NCBI RefSeq assembly: GCF_016756615.1
Contig: NZ_AP023262.1
Span: forward strand, 6,573,501-6,637,500
Source: Mesorhizobium sp. L-8-3
GTDB lineage: Bacteria; Pseudomonadota; Alphaproteobacteria; Rhizobiales; Rhizobiaceae
Length of the DNA: 64,000 nucleotides
Reading direction: 5' to 3'
Part shown: piece after piece, positions 42,314 to 50,569 of the stretch
Position numbering within the stretch: the stretch's first letter is position 1
How the letters are laid out: each line of letters begins with the position of its first letter
Program-made: the position numbers and the translations under genes
Notes under the pieces: generated by a model
Database searches by the model: none
Told to the model about the DNA's origin: nothing
What the model saw: the letters and a program-made list of their open reading frames with translations, nothing else

Positions 42314-42415
42314 GCATGTCTCCCTGATGTGGGTACCCGTTTCGGGATGAAGACATGCGTCAGATAAAGACCTGCAGCGTGTTGCATGCATCCGTTTTCA
42401 CGCAACAGGCTGCAG
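42314..42415. repeat. Mosaic palindromic repeat before the FAH gene
   Basis: Two palindromes in tandem: GCATGTCT (42314-42321) pairing with AGACATGC (42351-42358), and a 14-base arm pair with one mismatch (42372-42385 with 42402-42415). It fills the hmgA-FAH gap. This composition is typical of rhizobial intergenic mosaic elements. Confidence 0.7.
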
Positions 42416-42427
42416 ACCGGGCGCCGC

Positions 42428-43741
42428 TCAACTCCAATCGCCCTCGACGGTGCCGTTGAAGCGCTTTTTCAGGCCGCTCCAGCAGTCGATATAGTTGTCC
42501 TGGCGCACATCGGTCTCGGCGGCGAAGCGCGTCAGCATCTGGGGGAAACGCGTCTCGAACATGAAGGCCATGGTGTTTTCGAGCTTCACCGGCTTCAGTT
42601 CGACGGTCGACGCCTTCTCGAAACCATCGGCATCAGGGCCATGGGCCAGCATCATGTTGTGAAGGCTCATGCCGCCGGGGACGAAACCTTCCTCCTTGGC
42701 GTCGTATTTGCCCTGGATCAGGCCCATGAACTCGCTCATGATGTTGCGGTGATACCAGGGCGGGCGGAAGGTGTTCTCCGCCACCATCCAGCGCGGCGGG
42801 AAGATGACGAAATCGATATTGGCGGTGCCCTCCTCGCCGGACGGCGCCGTCAGCACGGTGAAGATCGACGGGTCGGGATGGTCGAACAGGATCGCGCCCA
42901 CCGGCGAATAGGTCGACAGGTCGTATTTGTAGGGGGCGTAGTTGCCGTGCCATGCGACGACGTCGAGCGGAGAATGGCCGATCTCGGTGACATGGAAGGC
43001 CCCGCACCATTTGACGATCAGCCGGCACGGCGTCTCCTTCTCCTCGAACCAGGCGCCGGGCGTCTTGAAATCGCGCGGATTGGCGAGGCAGTTGGCGCCG
43101 ATCGGTCCGCGGTCGGGCAGCGTGAACTTGGCGCCGTAGTTCTCGCAGACGTAACCGCGCGCCGGACCGTCCATAAGCCCGACCTTGAACACCAGGCCGC
43201 GCGGCAGTACCGCGATCTCGCCCGGCCTGATCTCGATCGCGCCCATTTCGGTGAGCAGCCGCAAGCCGCCCTCCTGCGGCACGATCATGAGTTCGCCATC
43301 GGCGTTGAAGAAATGATCGTCCACCATGTCGGTGTTGGCGACATAGGTGTGAGCGGCCATGCCGGCCTGGGTGAAGACGTCGCCCGCGGTCGTCATCGTG
43401 CGGATGCCCGATATGAAATCGGTCGCAACATTGGGCATCGGTACGGGATTCCAGCGAAGCTGGCCCAGCGCCAGCTCGTGGTCGCCGATATTGGGCGCCG
43501 ACCTCCAATATTTCAGTTCGGTAGTCTTGAAGCGCGCAGTGTGCTTGACGCTCGGGCGGATGCGGTAGAGCCAGGAGCGTTCGTTGGTCCCGCGCGGCGC
43601 GGTGAAAGGTGAGCCCGAGAACTGCTCGGCATAGAGGCCGTAGGCCGGCCGCTGCGGCGAGTTGCGGCCCTGAGGCAGCGCGCCGGGCAGGCTCTCCGTC
43701 TCGAAGTCATTGCCGAACCCCGGCATGTAGGAATAGGCCAT
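42428..43741 (-). CDS. hmgA: Homogentisate 1,2-dioxygenase
   Basis: A 437-residue non-heme iron dioxygenase opening homogentisate to maleylacetoacetate. YMPGFGNDFETESLPGALPQ is the signature N-terminus. PPRWMVAENTFRPPWYHRNI, MSEFMGLIQGKYDAKEEGFV and GGMSLHNMMLAHGPD carry the iron ligands (His, Glu, His). ATG 43741 has AAGGGAGAAG upstream; the frame is open to 43792. It is the first gene of the minus-strand operon and divergent from hppD. Confidence 0.97.
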   Translation of the reverse strand: MAYSYMPGFGNDFETESLPGALPQGRNSPQRPAYGLYAEQFSGSPFTAPRGTNERSWLYRIRPSVKHTARFKTTELKYWRSAPNIGDHELALGQLRWNPVPMPNVATDFISGIRTMTTAGDVFTQAGMAAHTYVANTDMVDDHFFNADGELMIVPQEGGLRLLTEMGAIEIRPGEIAVLPRGLVFKVGLMDGPARGYVCENYGAKFTLPDRGPIGANCLANPRDFKTPGAWFEEKETPCRLIVKWCGAFHVTEIGHSPLDVVAWHGNYAPYKYDLSTYSPVGAILFDHPDPSIFTVLTAPSGEEGTANIDFVIFPPRWMVAENTFRPPWYHRNIMSEFMGLIQGKYDAKEEGFVPGGMSLHNMMLAHGPDADGFEKASTVELKPVKLENTMAFMFETRFPQMLTRFAAETDVRQDNYIDCWSGLKKRFNGTVEGDWS

Positions 43742-44053
43742 GGTGCTTCTCCCTTGATGCCGCCCTGGAGTCGGGCGGCCGATTTGTTGCATTCGTAACC
43801 ATTGAAAATGTAACCATCAACGCGACCGTCCGAGGATCATAACATCTTGCCGTCCTGCGGCTCGATCTTGCCGAGAGCCCCTGGTCCGGCGCCGAAATTG
43901 AGCGCTGTGCATTCATGGCAACATTTCTGCACGCTTCGTGCATAGGAAGCCCGAACTACCGATCGCTTCGCACACTTCTTGCGAAGCAGGTGCGTTACAA
44001 TCACCTCCATCTCAGGATGCGACGGAATGTCTCCGCCGCCACAGGAGGATATG
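43742..44053. promoter_or_regulatory. Divergent hmgA-hppD control region
   Basis: The 312-base region holds three repeat signals. A direct repeat GTAACCATTGA/GTAACCATCAA lies at 43795-43805 and 43810-43820, close to hmgA. An inverted repeat TGCACG-CTT-CGTGCA lies at 43928-43942, and GCTTCGCA-N7-TGCGAAGC at 43965-43987, both nearer hppD. These are candidate operators for the regulator(s) of tyrosine catabolism, which are not encoded nearby. Confidence 0.55.
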
Positions 44054-45166
44054 ATGGGACCCTTCCCGCACGATGCGCCACCCGCCAGGATCAGCGAAGC
44101 CAACCCGGCCGGCACCGACGGGTTTGAATTCGTCGAATTCGCCCATACAGATCCCTCGAAGCTGTCCGAGCTCTTCACCCGCATGGGCTACATCCAGGTA
44201 GCCAAGCACCGCGCCAAGAACATTACGGTCTGGCGGCAAGGCGACATCAACTATGTCGTGAATGCGGAGCCCGGCTCGCACGCGATGAAGTTCGTCGAGA
44301 AGCATGGCCCCTGCGCGCCGTCCATGGCCTGGCGCGTGGTCGACGCCAGGCACGCCTTCGAGCATGCCGTGTCCAAGGGCGCCACGCCCTATGAAGGCGA
44401 CGACAAGTCGCTCGACGTGCCGGCTATCGTCGGCATCGGCGGGTCGCTGCTCTATTTCGTCGAGAAATATGGAAAGAAAGGCTCGGCCTATGACGCCGAA
44501 TTCGAATGGCTGGGCGCGCGCGACCCAAGGCCCGAAGGCGTCGGATTCTATTATCTCGACCACCTCACCCACAACGTCTATCGCGGCAATATGGACAAAT
44601 GGTGGGCCTTCTACCGCGACCTGTTCGGCTTCACGCAGATCCACTATTTCGACATAGACGGCCGCATCACCGGGCTCGTCAGCCGCGCCATCACGTCGCC
44701 CTGCGGCAAGATCCGTATTCCGCTGAACGAATCCAAGGACGACACCAGCCAGATCGAGGAATATCTCAGGAAATACAAGGGCGAGGGCATCCAGCACATC
44801 GCCGTCGGCACCGACGAGATCTATGGCGCCACCGACAGGCTGGCCGAAAACGGGCTGAAATTCATGCCTGGCCCGCCGGAAACCTATTACGAGATGTCCC
44901 ATGCGCGCGTGAACGGCCATGACGAGCCGATCGAGCACATGAAGAAACACGGCATACTGATCGACGGCGAAGGCGTCGTGAACGGCGGCATGACCAGGAT
45001 CCTGCTGCAGATCTTCTCCAAGACCGTCATCGGCCCGATCTTCTTCGAATTCATCCAGAGGAAGGGCGACGAAGGTTTCGGCGAGGGCAATTTCCGGGCC
45101 CTGTTCGAATCGATCGAGGAAGACCAGATCCGCCGCGGCGTGCTGAAAGTGCAGGCTGCCGAGTAG
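44054..45166 (+). CDS. hppD: 4-Hydroxyphenylpyruvate dioxygenase
   Basis: A 370-residue Fe(II) enzyme converting 4-hydroxyphenylpyruvate to homogentisate. GFEFVEFAHTDPSKLSELFT starts the N-terminal domain. The C-terminal domain has YYLDHLTHNVYRGNMDKWWA (first iron His), YKGEGIQHIAVGTDEIYGAT (second His) and FFEFIQRKGDEGFGEGNFRA (Glu ligand). Two ATGs are adjacent (44051, 44054); AGGAGG ends at 44048, so 44054 has the better spacing. A terminator follows. Confidence 0.95.
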   Translation: MGPFPHDAPPARISEANPAGTDGFEFVEFAHTDPSKLSELFTRMGYIQVAKHRAKNITVWRQGDINYVVNAEPGSHAMKFVEKHGPCAPSMAWRVVDARHAFEHAVSKGATPYEGDDKSLDVPAIVGIGGSLLYFVEKYGKKGSAYDAEFEWLGARDPRPEGVGFYYLDHLTHNVYRGNMDKWWAFYRDLFGFTQIHYFDIDGRITGLVSRAITSPCGKIRIPLNESKDDTSQIEEYLRKYKGEGIQHIAVGTDEIYGATDRLAENGLKFMPGPPETYYEMSHARVNGHDEPIEHMKKHGILIDGEGVVNGGMTRILLQIFSKTVIGPIFFEFIQRKGDEGFGEGNFRALFESIEEDQIRRGVLKVQAAE

Positions 45167-45192
45167 CCTTTCATTCCGAAAGCCTTGAAGGA

Positions 45193-45219
45193 GGGCGGCG
45201 CCGTCAGCGTCGCCCTTTT
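45193..45219 (+). terminator. Intrinsic terminator of hppD
   Basis: A 9-bp stem GGGCGGCGC/GCGTCGCCC (one G-T pair) with loop CGTCA, followed by TTTT, 26 bases after the stop. Confidence 0.8.
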
Positions 45220-45282
45220 GCGTTCGCGAAAATGAGCCAAACGCCTCCCAACGCTTCATCCCTCTTCGCAAGCTCGCCGATA

Positions 45283-45294
45283 ATGTATATACAT
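45283..45294. promoter_or_regulatory. HutC operator before hutF
   Basis: The perfect palindrome ATGTATATACAT, 32 bases before hutF, contains the TGTATATACA core of known HutC sites. HutC is encoded two genes downstream in the same operon. Confidence 0.75.
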
Positions 45295-45326
45295 ATTCGA
45301 TGAGCATTTGAGGGAGACGCGCGACG

Positions 45327-46685
45327 ATGCCGGGAGTTTTCGCAGAGCACGCCCTGCTGCCGGACGGCTGGCGGAATGCCGTGCGCATCGCCATCGAGAA
45401 TGGCGTCATCGTCTCGACCGAGGCCGACACTGCGCCGCAGGCCGGCGACGAGCGCCACGCCATCATCTTGCCCGGGATGCCGAACCTTCACAGCCACGCC
45501 TTCCAGCGCGGCATGGCCGGCCTTGCCGAGACGCGCGGCCCCGGCGCCGACAGTTTCTGGAGCTGGCGCGAGGTCATGTATCGGTTTGCATTGTCGATGA
45601 CCCCCGATGAAGTCGAGGCGGTCGCCGCGCAGCTTTATGTGGAGATGCTGGAGGCCGGCTTCTCGCGCGTCGGCGAGTTCCACTATCTGCATCACGATAC
45701 GGATGGGCGCCCCTATGCCGCCGTCGCCGAAATGGCCGAACGCATCGTGGCCGCCGCTTCCGCCACCGGGATCGGACTGACCTTGCTGCCCGTTTTCTAT
45801 GCCCATTCCGGTTTCGGCGGTGCCATGCCGAACGAGGGTCAGCGCCGCTTCATCAATTCGATCGACGGCTTCGGCACGCTGCTCAACGGCGCACGCGCCG
45901 CGGCCGGCAAGTTCGAAGGGGCGATCGTGGGCCTGGCGCCGCATAGCCTGCGTGCCGTCACCCCCGACGAGCTCGGCGCCGTCCTGCGGCTCGCGCCGAA
46001 CGGCCCGATCCACATCCATGTGGCCGAGCAGGTCCGCGAAGTGGAGGATTGCGTCGCCTGGTCGGGCGCACGGCCGGTCGAATGGCTGCTCGGCAACGCC
46101 GCGGTCGACGACCGCTGGTGCCTGATCCACGCCACCCACATGACGGCGGCCGAAACGACCTCCATGGCCCTATCGGGCGCGGTCGCAGGCCTCTGCCCCG
46201 TCACGGAAGCCAATCTCGGCGACGGCACTTTTGCGGCGCCCGACTTCTTGGCCCGTGGCGGCCGTTTCGGCATCGGCTCCGATTCCAACGTGCTGATCGG
46301 CCTCGGCGACGAGTTGCGCCAGCTCGAATATTCGCAGCGTCTTCTTCATCGCGCCCGCAACGTTCTGGCCCAACCGGGGCAGTCGAACGGCCGCGCGCTG
46401 TTCGACCACGCCCTCGATGGCGGCGCGATCGCACTCGGCGCGGGGCCGGCGACGATCGCCGCCGGAGCCTCGGCCGACCTGGTATCGCTCGGCGCCGACC
46501 ATCCATCGCTCGCTGGCAAGGCCGGCGACGCCATCCTCGACGCCTGGATCTTCGCCAACGGCGCTGCTGTCGATTGCGTCTGGGTGCGTGGCAAGAAACT
46601 CGTGGAAGGCGGCCGTCACCATTTGCGCGACGCGATCGCCGGGCGCTACCGTTCGGTGATGAAGGGTTTGGCCCAGCGGCACTAG
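45327..46685 (+). CDS. hutF: Formimidoylglutamate deiminase
   Basis: A 452-residue amidohydrolase converting N-formimino-L-glutamate to N-formylglutamate and ammonia in the five-step histidine pathway. LPGMPNLHSHAFQRGMAGLA carries the metal HxH, IHIHVAEQVREVEDCV and WCLIHATHMTAAETT further His ligands, and FGIGSDSNVLIGLGDELRQL the Asp. Its presence implies that HutG-type N-formylglutamate hydrolase is encoded elsewhere, since no other hut enzymes are in the window. It is cotranscribed with hutC. Confidence 0.93.
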   Translation: MPGVFAEHALLPDGWRNAVRIAIENGVIVSTEADTAPQAGDERHAIILPGMPNLHSHAFQRGMAGLAETRGPGADSFWSWREVMYRFALSMTPDEVEAVAAQLYVEMLEAGFSRVGEFHYLHHDTDGRPYAAVAEMAERIVAAASATGIGLTLLPVFYAHSGFGGAMPNEGQRRFINSIDGFGTLLNGARAAAGKFEGAIVGLAPHSLRAVTPDELGAVLRLAPNGPIHIHVAEQVREVEDCVAWSGARPVEWLLGNAAVDDRWCLIHATHMTAAETTSMALSGAVAGLCPVTEANLGDGTFAAPDFLARGGRFGIGSDSNVLIGLGDELRQLEYSQRLLHRARNVLAQPGQSNGRALFDHALDGGAIALGAGPATIAAGASADLVSLGADHPSLAGKAGDAILDAWIFANGAAVDCVWVRGKKLVEGGRHHLRDAIAGRYRSVMKGLAQRH

Positions 46686-46710
46686 GGTCGGGACGCGGGG
46701 AGCGACAGCG

Positions 46711-47436
46711 ATGGATATGGAAGCGCCCGCGCAGTCGCTGCATCAGCGCATCCTGAACGATATCCGCGACCGCATCCTCTCCGGGGAATGGCCGCCGGGT
46801 TTCCGCATCCCTTTCGAGCACGAGCTGACGGCCGAATATGGATGCTCGCGCATGACGGTGAACAAGGCGCTGTCGCAGCTCGCCAAGGCCGGGCTCATCG
46901 AACGTCGCCGCCGTTCGGGCAGTTTCGTGACCCGACCGCGCTCGCAGGCAGCGGTGCTGGAGATCCATGACATCCGGACGGAAGTCGAGGCGCTCGGCCT
47001 GCCCTATCGCTACGAGCTTGCCTCACGCCAGCAACGCAAGGCCGCGCGCGACGACCGCGATCGGCTCGGCACATCGTCAGGCGGACCGGTGCTTCAGCTC
47101 GACTGTCGCCACTTCGCCGGCGGCCGGCCATTCTGCTTCGAGGAAAGGCTGATCAATCTCGCCGCCGTTCCCGAAGCCGCCGACGAAACATTCCTGGATA
47201 TCGCGCCGGGCCCGTGGCTGACGGGCCGCGTGCCCTGGAGTACCGCCGAGCACGCGATCAGTGCGACCGAGGCCGACGAAGCGACTGCGGAAGCGCTCGA
47301 TCTCGAAGCCGGCGCAGCCTGTCTGGTGATCGAGCGGCGGACGTGGAATGCCGAACGCCCCATCACCCATGTGAGACTGATCTACCCCGGCGACAGTCAC
47401 CGGCTCGTCGCCCGCTTCACACCGACCGAAGGGTGA
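46711..47436 (+). CDS. hutC: Histidine utilization repressor HutC
   Basis: A 241-residue GntR/HutC-family repressor. The winged HTH is SLHQRILNDIRDRILSGEWP and EYGCSRMTVNKALSQLAKAG; the UTRA effector domain runs from about residue 90 to the end (CFEERLINLAAVPEAADETF, ITHVRLIYPGDSHRLVARF). It should bind urocanate as inducer and the palindrome at 45283-45294. It is 25 bases after hutF. Confidence 0.92.
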   Translation: MDMEAPAQSLHQRILNDIRDRILSGEWPPGFRIPFEHELTAEYGCSRMTVNKALSQLAKAGLIERRRRSGSFVTRPRSQAAVLEIHDIRTEVEALGLPYRYELASRQQRKAARDDRDRLGTSSGGPVLQLDCRHFAGGRPFCFEERLINLAAVPEAADETFLDIAPGPWLTGRVPWSTAEHAISATEADEATAEALDLEAGAACLVIERRTWNAERPITHVRLIYPGDSHRLVARFTPTEG

Positions 47437-47527
47437 CGCGCCGGTTCGGCGCGGCGTCGATCGACGCCACGCCGTGTTCGATGAACATCATCCGGCCGCT
47501 TTGCGGTCCCGGAACGAAATACGGGGC

Positions 47528-47872
47528 TCAGAGCGCCGCGGTGACGATGATCTCGACCTTGTACTCCGGGGCTGCCAGCTTGGCTTCGCCGGTGGCGCGG
47601 GTCGGGGCGTTGGGGCCGTCGACCCACTTGTCCCAGACCGAATTCATCTCGGCGAAGTCGGCCATGTCGGCAAGCCAGATCGTCGCCTGAAGGATCTTGG
47701 ACTTTTCCGAGCCCGCCTGCTTCAGCAGGTCCTCGATGGTGGCGAGGATATCCTTGGTCTGCTCGGCGACGCTCTTGCCGGGCGAGCCGACCTGGCCGGC
47801 GAGATAGACGGTGTTGCCGTGGATGACGGCCTGGCTCATGCGCGGTCCGGCTTCGATACGGCGAATGGTCAT
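47528..47872 (-). CDS. RidA family protein
   Basis: A 114-residue YjgF/YER057c/UK114 protein. VYLAGQVGSPGKSVAEQTKD, then TIEDLLKQAGSEKSKILQAT are the family blocks. RidA proteins hydrolyse reactive imine/enamine intermediates. The usual active-site Arg (in the C-terminal R-x-x-V-E type segment) lies here near PTRATGEAKLAAPEYKVEII. It is 40 bases downstream of a D-amino-acid dehydrogenase that produces imino acids, so the two probably act in sequence. Confidence 0.92.
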   Translation of the reverse strand: MTIRRIEAGPRMSQAVIHGNTVYLAGQVGSPGKSVAEQTKDILATIEDLLKQAGSEKSKILQATIWLADMADFAEMNSVWDKWVDGPNAPTRATGEAKLAAPEYKVEIIVTAAL

Positions 47873-47912
47873 GGGTGTTCCTTCCTGCTTGCCAGCTTCG
47901 TGAATATCGCTC

Positions 47913-49022
47913 TCAGGACCTGAACCGGGCGGGCGACAGCGCCTCGGCCAGCGACTCCAGGTCCCCGGAGGCCCGCCTTATCAACTGTCCGGCGAGGCGT
48001 GACAAGGCGGGCGAGGTCTGAATCCCGTAACCGCCCTGCCCGGCCAGCCAGAAGAAGCCTTCGGCCACGGGGTCGAAGCCGGCGACCGGAGTGCGGTCCG
48101 GCGCAAAGCTGCGCAAACCAGCCCAACTCCGCTCGACGCGGGTCACGGGATAGGCCATCGCCTGCTCGAAGCGGTAGAGCCCTTCGGCCAGGACCATGTC
48201 ATCGACGAAGGCGTCGTGCGGCTCGACCGGTATTTCCTCCGCCGGCGAGACGAACAGGCGTCCGGCATCGGGTTTGGCATACCAGCTTTCGGCGGCATCG
48301 CCGACCAGCGGCCAGCTCCTGATGTCGTATCCGTCGGGCGCAGGGAGCACCGCGATCGAGCGACGCATCGGCTGGATGCCGATCGGCCGCAGCCCGGCCA
48401 GTCCTGCGACCATGTCGGCCCAGGCGCCGGCGGCATTGACCAGCACTTTCGCCCGGATCGTCGCCTTCGGCGTATCGATGATCCATTGACCCGACCGCAT
48501 TTCGGCCCGCGTGAGCGGCGCATCCGTCAGCAGCCGCATGCCGCCCGCCCTCGCCTTGCGCAGCCAGCCCTGGTGCAGTGCATCAACATCGATGTCCTGG
48601 GCGTCCTGCTCATAGGCGCCGGCCTTGACCCATTCCGGCCGCAGCAGCGGCACCATGGCGATCGCCTGCTCGGGAGTCAGCTCGACAAGGTCCTCGGCCT
48701 CCTCCATCAGCTTGTCGTGGGCATCGAGCCCGCCTTCGTCTGCGACATAGAGGATGCCGCGCTGGGTAAGCAGCGGAGTCGGGAAAATATTTGGCTCGGC
48801 ACCGTGGAAAAGCGGCGCGCTGGCCCGGCTGAGCGCCCGGATGGCGGCATTGCCGTAGTTCTGGATGAATATCGCCGCCGAACGTCCGGTCGAATGATAG
48901 GCTGGACGGCTCTCCTGCTCCAGCACGACCACGTCGAAGTCGCCAGCGAGATCGGCGGCCAAGCCGATGCCGGCCATGCCTGCGCCGACGATCGCAACAT
49001 CGGTGATGATTTCGTCGGCCAT
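47913..49022 (-). CDS. DauA-like D-amino-acid dehydrogenase (FAD)
   Basis: A 369-residue DAO-family flavoprotein. DVAIVGAGMAGIGLAADLAG is the FAD motif; PAYHSTGRSAAIFIQNYGNA, AVPLL-type RPEW, DIDVDALHQGWLRKARAGGM, VLVNAAGAWADMVAGLAGLR and GFFWLAGQGGYGIQTSPALS match Pseudomonas D-arginine dehydrogenase DauA closely by memory. It likely oxidises D-amino acids to imino acids. The RidA gene follows. No DauB or DauR-type partner is present. Confidence 0.88.
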   Translation of the reverse strand: MADEIITDVAIVGAGMAGIGLAADLAGDFDVVVLEQESRPAYHSTGRSAAIFIQNYGNAAIRALSRASAPLFHGAEPNIFPTPLLTQRGILYVADEGGLDAHDKLMEEAEDLVELTPEQAIAMVPLLRPEWVKAGAYEQDAQDIDVDALHQGWLRKARAGGMRLLTDAPLTRAEMRSGQWIIDTPKATIRAKVLVNAAGAWADMVAGLAGLRPIGIQPMRRSIAVLPAPDGYDIRSWPLVGDAAESWYAKPDAGRLFVSPAEEIPVEPHDAFVDDMVLAEGLYRFEQAMAYPVTRVERSWAGLRSFAPDRTPVAGFDPVAEGFFWLAGQGGYGIQTSPALSRLAGQLIRRASGDLESLAEALSPARFRS

Positions 49023-49164
49023 CTCTTCTCGTCCTCCTTGGAACCGTGCCGCTTTCCGCGCTCATAACCCGGATTCGCAATCGGCTTCCACCCGCCAGGG
49101 ACACACACAGTCAGAGCCAGGACGCGGCGTTGCGAATTCCCGCGGTGTATCGTTCCCGCATGCT

Positions 49165-49527
49165 TCAGGAATAGACGCCTGAGCGCACCGTCTCGAGATA
49201 GGCCAGCACCTTGTCTCCCTTGCCCTCCGCCACGAGATCGTAAGCTGTCTTGCCGGCCCAGCCCGGGATCGGCTGATGTTTGAACCACACGGCCGCGCTG
49301 TCGCCGCCGCCTGCCATCCCAGCCGCCATGGCAAGGATGCGCACGACCGGACTAAGGGCCTGGTCGACCTTCCGAGCGCCGGACTTGGCCGCCAAGGTAT
49401 TGCGCGCCACGCCCACAAGTTGGGCCAGTTCGGACCGCGTAATGCCCAAGAACTCCGAAACGCGGCTTGCCGACAGGTACGGCGATCCGTCTTCCATGAA
49501 ATGCATCGCCGTGACAGGCCTCTCCAC
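49165..49527 (-). CDS. Orphan Xre/MbcA/ParS-type antitoxin
   Basis: A 120-residue protein with an HTH-like region (YLSASRVSEFLGITRSELAQ, LVGVARNTLAAKSGARKVDQ) and a C-terminal toxin-binding domain (VWFKHQPIPGWAGKTAYDLV, AEGKGDKVLAYLETVRSGVY) of the DUF2384 type. Such proteins pair with RES-domain toxins, but no RES gene lies beside it. The start is a GTG at 49527 or ATG at 49506; neither has a strong RBS. Confidence 0.8.
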   Translation of the reverse strand: MERPVTAMHFMEDGSPYLSASRVSEFLGITRSELAQLVGVARNTLAAKSGARKVDQALSPVVRILAMAAGMAGGGDSAAVWFKHQPIPGWAGKTAYDLVAEGKGDKVLAYLETVRSGVYS

Positions 49528-49683
49528 AGATACAGTCCACTATCAGATGACAACTCCGCTCAAACTGCGCTCATTTTTTGCTCAGATCAAGCTCAGGGCG
49601 TGCCTTTCACTTACAGGAAGAGCGCCCCTCCGGCTTCATTTGCCTGACGCGCGCACAGCGATCATCATCCGACCGGTTGACAG

Positions 49684-49700
49684 ATGTAATGGTATTACAT
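49684..49700. promoter_or_regulatory. Zur-like box before aztA
   Basis: A perfect palindrome ATGTAAT-GGT-ATTACAT, 36 bases upstream of the zinc-transport operon. It fits the pattern GTWAT-N3-ATWAC shared with the site at 52488-52500 and expected for Zur. Confidence 0.7.
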
Positions 49701-49736
49701 ATCCAAAGGCCGACATCCGCAACCGCCGGGATCCTT

Positions 49737-50567
49737 ATGACCAATGCCTGCCTGACATTCCGCGACCTGACGCTTGGCTATAACAGCCATCCGGCCGTAC
49801 ATCATCTCAACGGCATGGTGCGCGCGGGCTCGTTGACGGCGGTCGTTGGCGCCAACGGATCCGGCAAGTCGACCCTGATGAAGGGCATCGTCGGCGTGCT
49901 GAAGCCGATGGCCGGCCACTGCACCCTCGCGAGAGATACGCGGATTGCCTATCTGCCGCAGCAATCCGAGCTCGACCGCAGCTTTCCCGCGCGTGTCGTC
50001 GACCTGGTGTCGCTCGGCCTCTGGCCGAAGCGCGGGCTGCTCGGTCGGTTCACCAAGGGCGACCGCGCGGCAGTGGCGAAGGCCTTGACGGCGGTCGGGC
50101 TCGAAGGTTTCGAGAAGCGCCCCGTCGACACGCTTTCCGGCGGCCAGTTGCAGCGCGCCTTGTTCGCACGCGTTCTGGTCCAGGATGCCGAACTGATCCT
50201 GCTCGACGAGCCGTTCAACGCGATCGACAGCAAGACGGTCGGCGACCTCGTCGCGCTGATCAAACGCTGGCACGGGGAAAAGCGCACCGTGATGGTGGTC
50301 GTCCACGATCTGGAACTGGTGCGGTCGCATTTCCCCGAAACGCTGCTCCTGGCGCGCCAGCCGATCGCCTGGGGCGCCACGCAGGAGGCGCTCCATCCCG
50401 AGAATCTGATGCGCGCCCGCCGCTTCGACGAGGCCTGGCACGACGATGCTCCCTGGTGCCACGTCGACGACGACAAGCACCATCATCACGACGAACACGG
50501 TGGGCCGGACCACGATCATTCCCATGACGGCGACGACCATCATCACCGCCATGCACCGGCGGCCTGA
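49737..50567 (+). CDS. aztA: Zinc ABC transporter ATP-binding protein AztA
   Basis: A 276-residue ATPase. AVVGANGSGKSTLMKGIVGV is Walker A, LSGGQLQRALFARVLVQDAE the signature, LILLDEPFNAIDSKTVGDLV Walker B. A C-terminal His/Asp-rich tail (DDKHHHHDEHGGPDHDHSHD and following) probably binds zinc. The frame is open to 49578, but ATG 49737 gives the proper start after the Zur-like box. It is followed by aztB 2 bases later. Confidence 0.92.
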   Translation: MTNACLTFRDLTLGYNSHPAVHHLNGMVRAGSLTAVVGANGSGKSTLMKGIVGVLKPMAGHCTLARDTRIAYLPQQSELDRSFPARVVDLVSLGLWPKRGLLGRFTKGDRAAVAKALTAVGLEGFEKRPVDTLSGGQLQRALFARVLVQDAELILLDEPFNAIDSKTVGDLVALIKRWHGEKRTVMVVVHDLELVRSHFPETLLLARQPIAWGATQEALHPENLMRARRFDEAWHDDAPWCHVDDDKHHHHDEHGGPDHDHSHDGDDHHHRHAPAA

Positions 50568-50569
50568 CC

